DNA from: Gadus chalcogrammus
Taxonomy: Eukaryota; Chordata; Actinopteri; Gadiformes; Gadidae
Reading direction: 5' to 3'
Length of the DNA: 64,000 nt
Assembly (NCBI RefSeq): GCF_026213295.1
Contig: NC_079412.1
Coordinates: 4,620,285-4,684,284 of the forward strand
This document shows positions 52,749-64,000 of the stretch, one piece after another. The notes under the pieces are model-generated. The model saw nothing but the letters and a program-made list of their open reading frames with translations. It made no database searches and was not told the DNA's origin. Position 1 is the stretch's first letter. Every line of letters begins with the position of its first letter. A program made the translations under genes and the position numbers.

Positions 52749-53288
52749 TTCAGTAGCGGCCTCTCTTTCTTCTCGCCCGGCTTTTAGAAACGCAGGTTAA
52801 AAAAGAAGCCCCCTTTTCATGCCTCTCTCTCCCTCTCCGTCTCCCTCTCTCTGTCTCTCCACTCTCTGAAACAGGTCGCCCATTGTGGCGGATAGCGAAA
52901 GGCTACTGTGGCATTTATCAGAGGACAGAGGGAGGAGAGGGGGGAGGGAGCAGGCGGACAAAACACACTCCCAATAAAGAGATAGAACAAGAGAAGAAAG
53001 GATGTCTATGAAGGCCACTTTTTTCTCTCCCTTTCTTTTTCATTCTTTTTCAAAAAGGCTCTTCCACTCCATCCCCCCCACCCGCCCGACTAACCACCCA
53101 CACAGCCCATTCTATCGCAATTGTGTGTGTGTTTGAGATGGACTCATACACACAATCCCTCTCTCTCTCCCTCTCCGTCTCTCTCTCTCCGTCTCTCTCT
53201 CTTAACATGGTCGCCCCCCATTCACAGCCCCCCCCCCCTCACAACAACAACCGATATACTGTGCGAGCACAGTATATATACTCCTTCT

Positions 53289-53290
<2 letters not shown>

Positions 53291-53355
<65 letters not shown>
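53291..53355. repeat. (TG)n microsatellite
   Basis: Pure 65-bp array. Confidence 0.98.
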
Positions 53356-53356
<1 letters not shown>

Positions 53357-54011
53357 TTACAGAGTCAGGGGTCGGCAGAGAGAGGAGAGCGACGAGCAGT
53401 GTTTGCTGAAGGCCTTCTAGACAGAGTGGGTCGAGGTCACAGAGGTGTTGCCATGACAACGCCTCAGCCCAGCAAGGAGCGCAACAGGTGATTCTAAAGA
53501 AGGCGCCCTCATCTCAGTGTGGCCGTTCCACAGGAGGGCTCGGCGCACGCGTGTGTGCGCTCCAAAATAAAAGCTGAGGATTCGCTGTCATTAACCGCGT
53601 GACCCAGGTAGTTAACCAGCTCTGATCAGCAGAGGTCGTGTCTGCACGGCCCGACAGGTAACAGAATAACTGTCAACTGCCCAGGAGAAGTCCCTTCTCC
53701 TGGGCTCTCCAGGCCTTTACAAAGCGGACGGTCTTGATCAGGAGGCTCGAAAGAGATATCAGCGAAATGTGAGACCCCAAATTAATTTAGAGCGTTTGTG
53801 AAGAAGTACGATTTATGGCCATTGATAAAACCAAGTAGGATTCCCTGAAGATTTGGGATGACAAGTTAAATCATGATATTGCACTTTAAATTACATTATG
53901 CAATTAAAAAAAAAAATAATAAGCATAATGCGATGAATACTTATCAATCACTGTATTGTTCAATTCTTCATTATCCTGAAGTTATACTTATGTTTCCATT
54001 TCCCCGACCGC

Positions 54012-54365
54012 AGAGTCGATCACTATCTTCCGAAAAAGACTCAAGACTCACCTGTTCAGAGTCCACCTCAACTCTGCATAGCCACCTTCCCACTTCTGGC
54101 CACCATTGTACACTGTATTGTATTGTATTGTATTGTATTGTATTGTATTGTATTGTATTGTATTGTAGTACTTAACTGTGTAGCAACTGCAGTAGCTGCT
54201 ATCATGGCTGTAACACGGGGAATTGATTGACCTAGCGATCGTGGTACTTGCACTTGGTTCTATAAACATCCTTTCTGTACCGACAGCGATATATTGATGC
54301 ACTTCTTATGACAAATGTACTTATTGTATGTAAATGCCCTGAATGTAAATGTACATTTAAATGAT
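54012..54365 (+). mobile_element. LINE 3' end with expanded (TATTG)n
   Basis: Begins with a short frame ESITIFRKRLKTHLFRVHLN then SA and stop, typical of the C-terminal end of teleost LINE reverse-transcriptase polyproteins. It continues through the shared tail (TACCGACAGCGATATATTG, GTACTTATTGTATGTAAATG). A (TATTG)n pentanucleotide run of about 10 units lies at 54115-54165. Confidence 0.8.
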
Positions 54366-54369
54366 ATAA

Positions 54370-55232
54370 CACAATAAAAATATTGTGTTGTTAATTTCTT
54401 GGTGTAATTTCCTGTCACTGACTGTTGATGTTGCCACAATAAACAATAGGCCTTCCTTGCCCTCCGTATCTTGGGGATGCTTCATATTACCATTACAACA
54501 TGTGGTAGAAAACAGCAATAGGTGTAACACCATGGATGATCACTTGTTAGTGGGGAAACACATTGACATGTGCACGTCGTGCTGTCATCGTGTGGGACAA
54601 CTGCTGAGTGACATTCATTTTCTAAACCAAGACAAAACATTTTGACAGTACAGGGCCTCTTTTAACGTTTCCATCTAACCATGACAAATACACACATTAT
54701 ATAGCTACTCGTTAAACAATAAAAACATTATTCAAGATATGCAAATAAACCCATTTCTCGTATAAATATACAAATGAATACAAAATACGAGGGCACAACA
54801 TCTGCCAAACCGCGTGCCCTTTCCGAAAGCAGATCTATGAATACTATCGCTTTAGATACCTCTGATTTGACTTTTTATTTTTATAAATGCAAATCAGAAC
54901 AGTTGCGGTTTGATGCTCTTGTGGCACAAACACTGTAGTTATTTGCAAGTGAACAAACTCACTCTCTCTGTGTGTGTGTGTATGTGTGTATGTGTGTATG
55001 TGTGTGTGTGTTTGTCTTATGATTGTAAAGAATCATTTTGGTCCCAATAACAACAGAGCCCCCTTGTCTAAAGTTGAGACGAGGGTCATGTAAATTGACG
55101 AGGAAACTACTGCTGGGGCTTTTTTTATTTTTCGTTGAGTTGATCTATCAATAGGATGCTTGTTTGTTCACCCAATATGCGGGAAAATAAACTAGATAAA
55201 CAAATTCATTTAACAGGAGGGGCCACAGCGTG

Positions 55233-55270
<38 letters not shown>

Positions 55271-55960
55271 TCACGTCTGTTGGGTATTTTCTCGATAGAA
55301 TAGGCATGCAAATGGTTTCGTTTGGTTACCAAAAAGAAGAGTATTGATGGAAAGGGGAACCCATAGAGGAACCGTCAGGGACTGTTATCCAAAGTAAGCA
55401 TATTAGAAAATTGGAACCACAAACAACAAAAGTCTGAATGGTATTTGCCTGGTGATTATTTTGCCAGTAAATAACCAGGTTCCTTATTGACTGCCTCTCC
55501 CGGTGCAGACACCATTTTTCCTCCACCGTACGAAAACAGCAACGTGATAACAAACTCTATTGTATGGATTCCAAGTTTTAAACTCGGTTTATGTGAATAT
55601 CTATAGCTATTGGCAACTTATTTTAGCCGTTAACCTCAAGTAGACCTCAGTAACAGCGGTTTAATAATTACAAACAATATAGGGAATGAGCCTCTTCTCA
55701 GCGAAGACCAACACGGAGCTGCTCCCCAACATGCCGGTGCATCGTGAGAATGTGCGTGCCATTGAGCGAGAATGGAAATTGTATTACTCATGGGTTGGAG
55801 GACAATAATTTACGAGCAAGGTATTCTTCTAAGAACAAAAGGCTCCACTTGAAACGTTAGGTGTGATGACACATACCCCACCTCAGTCCTGTACAAGCTT
55901 GTATATTGATGTTGCAAACCACATCATTTAATTCTCTATTGAATAAGCATATACACTTCC
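54370..55960. other. sox13 intron 1, no gene recognised
   Basis: Short GT and AC runs near 54970 and 55238 only. Confidence 0.5.
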
Positions 55961-55963
55961 CAA

Positions 55964-56106
<143 letters not shown>

Positions 56107-57022
56107 AAGCTATTGAGCATTCCAAAACGGGTTGTTGAGCAGCATGGAGGAGACAGAGCGGTGTTCAAGGACACCTCTGTTCCAAGCGCATGTTCAATGA
56201 TTTATGGCCATTGATAAAATAGCAAAAAAATAAGTCTTTATATTGCCGTAGCAAATGCAAATTGAAATAGGCCTTTGAGCAGGTGGCAAATTAACCATGA
56301 CCTTAACAAGGCAAGTGGAAGACAACGGATGATAAACACATCATGCATGAAAAAAACTTTACATCCCCAATATCCCATTGAATAGGTGAGCGCCTTGGGA
56401 AATACAAAGCACCTTCGTCTTGTGGTATCGAACGGATAAGTCTTACCTTTGTCCTGTTCTGAGTTGTGTACTTGCTTACTTGTGTGCATGCGTGCATGTG
56501 TGTGTGCGTGTGCATGCCAGCCACTATGGTAATTTCCACTACCTGCCAGTCATGGGATAGAGGGATGGAAACAGTTTGCAAGTGGGAAGATGAAAGGAAG
56601 TGTTGATGGGTCCAAGAAACGACGGGGAAGGAGAGAAGGAAATCAACCTAAAAACACGGGCTCACGTCACCGTGGAATCGCTTGCTGGTGCTGAGTTTGC
56701 AAAACTATGCTACATCACATTACAAACCATGTCAGCCAATCAGAACGAGGGATGAAACATAAATCAACCCTCAATTCATCCCCCTGACCCCCGAGAGGTG
56801 ACAGGATAACCAATCAGCCTCGTATGAGAAGGAATATGACATGAAGTCCTAGATTCACAGAAACGGATCAGCAAGGAAAACAAAGACGACCACTTACTGC
56901 ATGTGTATTAAATATCAACCTCCCCAAGATGAAAGCCATAACGAATGGACAGAAAGTTGAATGACTAATATCCAGGGTCATCATTTTGGGGAATCATAAG
57001 ATTCCCCATAGTCCATTGCCCT

Positions 57023-57160
<138 letters not shown>

Positions 57161-57870
57161 TTTTCTATTGTTAATACCGGTTCAATAGGCCTGAGAGAAC
57201 AATGTCCAGGTTTATATGGAAGGTCAGGTGAAGAGGAGAAGCTCTTCTTATGACTGAATAGAGACGTAACAAAAGCTGTTTGTCATGGAGATCCCAGCGG
57301 CAGTGGACGTCTAATCAATAGGGCTCTCTATTCAAAGTGGTCACCAAGTACAAAAGGCCTGATGGACATTTCTTTGTTTTTAGAAAATAGAAATCAATCA
57401 ATCAAGGAAACAATTATGATGTGTGCTTTTCTTTGCACTGTGACGAACTGACATATTTCCCGATGAATGTGACAACATCAATTGAACTGTCCTGGATGTA
57501 CACAATCTATATAATCGTACATGCTCACAGTCAAATGACTAACCAAACACACACATTCACTTTTGTTCAGACAAGGACCTGAAGAAACAGGCGCAGAAAC
57601 AAAACAAACAAATATTGAGAGCGAGAGAGCAAGAGCGAGAGAGAGAAAGAGAGCACATCCCCACCCCCCAAGGTGAACCTGGTCACCTGGGAGTCAAAGC
57701 TCTTTGAAGTGTGAGAGGTGAAGGGTGAAGGGTGCCACTCCTTGGGATGACAAACACGCACACATGGCTGACACACACACACACACAAATGGCTGACACA
57801 CACACACCTGTCAACTGGATATTCCTTTCTGGACATTAGTCACATGACCAAGAGGCACCATTAAAGTTTG

Positions 57871-57873
<3 letters not shown>

Positions 57874-57967
<94 letters not shown>
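57874..57967. repeat. (GT)n microsatellite
   Basis: Pure array of about 94 bp. Confidence 0.98.
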
Positions 57968-57968
<1 letters not shown>

Positions 57969-58224
57969 ATCCCACCGTCCTTCAAAGTTATCTGGCTAAA
58001 GTGAGAGAAATAAAGCGAAAATAGGAAGAAAGAAAGAAAAGAAAAGACAGAAGCTAAGTGGTAAAAAAGAGAAAACAATCAGTGGAGGGGGGAGTGAATT
58101 GGGGGAGGAGGGGGAGAAGAAAGGCGATTGACAGAAAGAAAGGTCAGGGACTCCCCACTGACGGACAGCTTTGTATGCGACTAGTCACTGTAAAGTAGTC
58201 ACTGTAAAGACACTCAAACACACG

Positions 58225-58303
<79 letters not shown>
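58225..58303. repeat. (AC)n microsatellite
   Basis: Pure 79-bp array, 0.7 kb inside intron 1 from the 5' exon. Confidence 0.98.
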
Positions 58304-58308
<5 letters not shown>

Positions 58309-58959
58309 TAGACATGCGACCCCCAGTATGACCCAATGTCCAATGGCTTTAACCTTCAAACCCTTGGTTATGACATAAAACCATCTTGAATCTATGTCTT
58401 ATCCCTGACAAGTACATCCCAGCAGTTGACCCCGTTCCCCCTCTTAACACCGCAGTACACCTTGATAACTGAGGAAGGGAAAAACCAATAACAGTGGCTA
58501 GTGAACAAGTAGGGTTGTGTAGTTTCACGCACTTGTACTTATCAAAACTTAACGGCCGAGGAAGCATTCCCCATTCCCCCCCCCCCCCCCAAGCCTCAGT
58601 GATCCCCTCATCCACTCTAGTAGGAGGTCACACATGAAGGATGCAATGGTGTCGACCTGCCGACTGAGGGGCATTCAGGGAAAAAAGGTGTATGAAGAAC
58701 AATTATAAAACAGGGCATCTCGCTTTTCCTCAGGGCGAGATGCAGACTAACAGCTCGCCTGTGTCATTATAAGAGTCATCCACAAGGTAAATCGTCATCG
58801 CCAATTGCTTTAAATATTAAAACTTGTTTTGACTTTTAAAAAGTCCTTTAAAATTAGTATTTTCTCAGCTTTAAATTGAATGATTTTTCAGCTGTTCGCT
58901 ATAGCCTATGTGATTGCTTGTAGCCTAAATCTGGACAACTGATATTTGATCGATAAAGA

Positions 58960-59340
58960 CCGTGTCCGCGGTGCAGATCCACTCACCACTCCCGGTCGCT
59001 TCCCAAACTCCGCTTCTCCTCCTCCGCCGCGTCTCGAGGACGTCGCTCCTTCGCTCACTGAGCGACGGCGGTGTGTACAGATGCTGCAGCTCGTGATCTC
59101 AACTTCTTATTACAGCAATGCCCGCTTGGTAAAGACAGCAAGTACACAAAAGGATCGATACTCTTGACGTGACACTTGGCTGTTTGTGTGGGTTCCGTTG
59201 CGGGTTCGGAGGGAGCAACCTCTCTCGTCACTCGCCTGATGACTTTCTGGTGTTTTGTTACTAACATCCACGCTCCCAGTGCTCACCTCCCACTTAAAGT
59301 GAGAGCGCACCATTCACAGCACATTGACGTTAACTTGGAT
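58960..59340 (-). promoter_or_regulatory. sox13: CpG-rich candidate promoter of sox13
   Basis: GC- and CpG-rich island (58960-59080) with AT-richer sequence on both sides, at the upstream end of the predicted 5' exon. No TATA box at a convincing distance was seen, consistent with a CpG-type promoter. Confidence 0.45.
58987..59120 (-). other. sox13: Predicted non-coding 5' exon of sox13
   Basis: CpG-rich sequence ending in a strong donor, GGGAGTG|gtgagt (58987|58986). Spliced to the acceptor at 45655 it gives ..TGA ATG.., an in-frame stop just before the start codon. The 5' limit is a guess. Confidence 0.55.
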
Positions 59341-59594
59341 TAGGCAGCATCAAACTGTCGTCCTAAACATCCAAGACGAACATTATTGACGACCAGAATC
59401 TTTCTTTCTTTCATTCTTTCTTTCGATCCTCTTTTTATTCGTTAAATCTTTCTTTTCCTTTTTATTCTTTCTCACTTCTTTATTCTTTCTACTTCTTTCT
59501 TTCAAATTTAATAGATGGGAAATAGGTCATGATACGACTCACTTTATTGAAATAAATATAAAAAATGTATCCAAAACCGACACAATTATATCAT

Positions 59595-59727
<133 letters not shown>

Positions 59728-60599
59728 TACTAAAGCAGCCATTCCACCTTGTCAAAACTGTCTCCTGGTGTCAGTGAAAATATCTGTATTTTCCCCTCCT
59801 GTGACACCTCTTCTCCCCAGGCGGTTGTCTTCATCATCACCATCATGGCCTTGAACACTGAAAAAAAAGAGTGTCAAAGACACAGAAACAGGTTCCGAAG
59901 GATGCGACCGAAAGAGAAAGGATTAGTGTTTATATGTGGGCGATGCCACCGGTCAATATTTACTGGAAAAGCAATGATGGGGAGAGGGGCAAGCTTTCAG
60001 AAAGAGGATGGAAAAGAGATCTGTGTTATGGACCCAGAGGGACAGGGAGGAGAGTCAAAGGAGAGTCATACACAGGAATGTTCAGCCACCATTCACTGGT
60101 TAGCACAGAGCCACGGTGTCTGCATCCACACAGACCTTCATCCTTTCTGGTGGGGGTGAAACCAATGCCCCCAAACAAACTAACACCAGCTTTCATTATA
60201 CTAGTAGGGTTCAAGGTTCAGCACCACACACCTTCCACACTATAAGAACGCCTTCTCTTCTCCCACTCATCCCCATAACACAGACTGGGAACCATGTCTG
60301 GCTGTCCATCTATGGTCCAAAGAGCAAAATGTCCGCCCTAGTTAAAACATAGCAGGAGGAAGCTCATTTGTTGGACTATAAGTGTCTTCAAGGCGTCAAA
60401 TCATCTTCTTATAACCCATGATATATCTGATTGTGTCATGGGTGAGGATAAAATCACAACAGGGTAGGCCCACAGAGGTGGTAAAGAACATCATCCATCG
60501 GTTAATATTGGCGCATCTTCTGGGGTCTGCACAGAGGCTCACAAGCAAGGCAGTAGTGCACAACAACAGTAGGTTAGCCCCTTCTGATTCACGGATAGC

Positions 60600-60800
60600 T
60601 CTTCATTCCTTGAGTAGGACGGGTGTGAGGGGGTGGCAATGAAGAGTCTAGGTAAACTCTGAACAGGTGAGTCTTGAGTCTTTTGCCGAAGCTGGTGAGC
60701 AACTCTGGCCTATCTCTGGCCTATCATGGATCCTACGGTCCCATGGCCTGCCCCTGTCCCACGTCTTTGGGATGAGAAATTGGGAAACTGTGTCTTCACC
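60600..60800 (-). mobile_element. LINE C-terminal fragment, minus strand
   Basis: The minus strand reads AAAGACTCAAGACTCACCTG then TTCAGAG, the same RLKTHLFR-coding segment as at 54.03 kb. Limits are approximate. Confidence 0.65.
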
Positions 60801-60899
60801 CAGAAGAGACCAACCAGTGCTTAGATGTTATGATGCTGGTCAACCTGGCTCTAACCTGTGTTCATTTCATTTCATCCTTTTTTTGGTCTGCATTAAAGA

Positions 60900-61820
60900 A
60901 CTCAGCTGGTGACTGCCAGGATGTGTTTTCTTACCCTCTTAACCACATTCATGCAGGCTTCATGAAGTGTAGCTCTGTGCAGCTCCAATGAGGCGCACTC
61001 GCGAAAAATTTAAAATCCTAATTCAAACACCCTTATATCCACTGCTGCCCCAAAAAACGCTCTCAGCTCTGAAAGGATTCTTTGTCGTGAAGATGTGTGT
61101 ATTGATACACTTTACGGAATGAATGAGCCAGTGCATGGTCAGTTAAAAACATCAGCGGTAACAAGATGTATCAAGGTTAAAGAGTAAAAGAGACCTGAAA
61201 GAGACGTAAATAAACAGTATTTTCTCAAAGGAGTGTAGCGATCAGGGTGGTGTTCGGATGTTTAAGATGCAAAACTTTACTTCACATAACAATAGGGATG
61301 CTTAGTCTTTTTTTAATGTCAAGTATATACATTGTACTGTACACTTACATTAACGTATTACATCACATACTATGAATGAACAACATATGAGTATGTACAT
61401 TGTGCTAGGCATGAGTTCAGCATGCACGCAAAACATTGTTGCTTGCATTGTATTGTTTTAAACATTGTCCAGGGAAGTCGATAGCCTTTCAATGAATATC
61501 AAGAACATGGGCCGGCTCGATGACATCAGTGAGGAACAGCAGAAAGCATCCACACGCTGTTGGTTCCACTGTTTGCTGCTCTGGCATTGGGAGTCAATTA
61601 TTTTCAACTGCATTTGATTTTCAGCGTCTGAAGATGTCACGCAAGAAGTGCCGTGACCGAGAGGTGACACGATTTGAACAGCTCTGCATTGATCTCATAA
61701 CAATAAGGCACGGCGGGCCATTGTGTGGCATTAAACACAGAGAAAACAAAATCCCATGTAAACGTATGATGACCTGTTGTCTCACAAAGGCTTATCCCAT
61801 CTGCTCTACCTATGTTTCAC
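60900..61820. other. Intergenic, nothing recognised
   Basis: AT-rich sequence upstream of sox13 with no gene or repeat recognised. Confidence 0.5.
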
Positions 61821-61830
61821 CTGCCATGTC

Positions 61831-62180
<350 letters not shown>

Positions 62181-62505
62181 GTGGATGGCTCGCTGTGCTA
62201 GGAGCTGATGTGCCATTTCTAATCCCTCCTGTTTGTGGCTTTGTGCTGGAGCCCAGCAGGAAGTGGGAGCTGGGCAGACAACAATTAACAAAAGAGCTGT
62301 GAAGAATACAATTAGCCATCAATGGCCAACCACGGGCCTTTGTGCCTGTCGCCATGGAGACGGCACAACACCACACTATTGCGGGATTACAACCACCATC
62401 CCCCCGTCTCCCCCCCCCCCCCCACCCTTTCTCCACTACTGCACTCTGCGCTCCCCTTCCGTGTTTCCCCTCTTCTCTATATTTTCTCGGTTGTTTTTTT
62501 CTTTT

Positions 62506-62510
<5 letters not shown>

Positions 62511-62601
<91 letters not shown>

Positions 62602-62643
62602 CATCTCTCTCTCTGTCTTTCTCTCCATCTCTCTCTCTGTCCT

Positions 62644-62737
<94 letters not shown>

Positions 62738-62775
62738 CCTCTCTCCCTCTCTCCCTCTCTCCTGCTCTCTCTCCC
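62511..62775. repeat. (CT)n array, about 265 bp
   Basis: CT array in the opposite sense to the GA array 335 bp to its left, with CATCTCTCTCTCTGTCTTTC repeats as interruptions. Confidence 0.98.
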
Positions 62776-62869
62776 TTCCATTCAGTTCCCCTTTCTTTTC
62801 TTCTGCTTTCAAACTCATGTTCTTTTATCTTTTGTTCCAGTTTATCTTTTCAGCATCATGCAATACAGA

Positions 62870-63239
<370 letters not shown>

Positions 63240-63906
63240 CATGTAGTTACTCACCGTTGAATTTGGCCTGTACTTGGTCTCTCACTAAGGTTGTGCTTCG
63301 ATTTTGCTTCCTTGTAGGTCCACATGGATCTCTCTCTCTCCGGGCGAGTCTGAGAGGACTCTACGATCCCAAGGGTCCTTTAAAAATATACTCACTCACT
63401 CACTCACTTTTTCACTCTTTTAAGGACCCCCAGGCATGGCAGTTTCACTTTTTGGGGACAGATTTGGGAATGCAATCATGTATTTAGCATTTCCATTGAC
63501 ATCCCTAGCCTGGGAACCGGACGAATCTGCAAGCTCATTTTATTTGCTCTGGCATATGGGTCTTGCCCCCCTCCGGTCCGAGTGCTGTGGAGGAATAGAA
63601 AACAAGATGGCTGCCACTTATTTGTCACCCGTTTTGATGCTCGGACTGGTTGAAGATCTATCCAATTGCGTCCAGGCATTTTGGTCTGCGCCTGTTGAAA
63701 ATGCCCCTCAGAAATTCAAAATGGACTGAGAGGGTCCAGACTCCTAGGCATTTGCTACTTGGTCCAGCGAGGACAGGCTATGACAGACCACAAATCTACA
63801 GGAAAACATTTAATGACCCAGAACTATAGAGCTTCATATCAATGAAGTGTAATGATTCCATTAGTGGTGCACCAAATTATAACTATACAAAACATTGAAT
63901 TCTGCA

Positions 63907-64000
63907 GTGGTGGAGCACATTTACATTTAGGTCATTTAGCTTTTATCTAAAACGACTTACAACAACTACATTTTCCAGAAAAAGGAGAAACAACAACATA
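63907..64000 (-). mobile_element. Dispersed LINE/SINE tail, cut by window end
   Basis: CATTTACATTTAGGTCATTT, CGACTTACAACAACTACATT and AAAGGAGAAACAACA match the tail at 44.85 kb. Confidence 0.75.

Noticed and set aside
59749..60245. Overlapping 124- and 136-aa + frames
   Set aside because: No recognisable domain, low-complexity start at a GT array and no splice context; most likely chance.

Overview
This window is vertebrate nuclear DNA, almost certainly from a teleost fish. Genes are split into short exons with GT..AG introns, and teleost transposon remnants are common. The load of AC/GT, AG/CT and AT dinucleotide arrays is very high: I count about 30 AC/GT arrays in 64 kb, many over 100 bp. 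That density is what is described for codfishes (Gadiformes), so a gadiform source is plausible but not proven.

Two complete protein-coding genes lie tail to tail. On the + strand (213-23734) is a nine-exon ethanolamine kinase of 360 aa. On the - strand (45654 down to 29819) is a SoxD transcription factor of 650 aa with 13 coding exons, plus a probable non-coding first exon and CpG-rich promoter near 59.0 kb. The SoxD gene is sox13 rather than sox5 or sox6: its C-terminus ends in SEGELVLLTD, and its HMG-adjacent segment reads [15 protein letters not shown]. In human, SOX13 and ETNK2 are convergent neighbours on 1q32.1, so the kinase is best called etnk2. I assembled every exon by hand from splice signals, and all junction phases agree.

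Layout: 1-23.7 kb, etnk2, with introns full of DNA-transposon and retroelement debris. These are a hAT element at 9.36-11.06 kb, two elements nested in an AT array at 16.0-18.1 kb, a minisatellite inside inverted repeats at 16.9-17.7 kb, the 3' end of an endonuclease-type non-LTR retrotransposon at 19.8-20.7 kb, and a foldback repeat carrying a Harbinger-like MITE at 21.2-22.8 kb. 23.7-25.3 kb, etnk2 3' UTR. 25.3-28.2 kb, intergenic, with AT arrays and a GC-rich coding-like block of unknown origin. 28.2-29.8 kb, sox13 3' UTR. 29.8-45.7 kb, sox13 coding exons. 45.7-59.1 kb, the long sox13 first intron and 5' exon. 59.1-64 kb, upstream flank, dominated by GA, CT and CA arrays.

The two genes do not form a pathway. 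etnk2 makes phosphoethanolamine in the CDP-ethanolamine branch of phospholipid synthesis, and sox13 is a DNA-bending nuclear regulator. Their adjacency is inherited synteny. The most unusual sequence-level features are the microsatellites pressed against splice sites, a microsatellite-like Arg-Glu repeat inside the Sox13 C-terminus, and the nested repeats in etnk2 introns. I found no convincing novel biological system.
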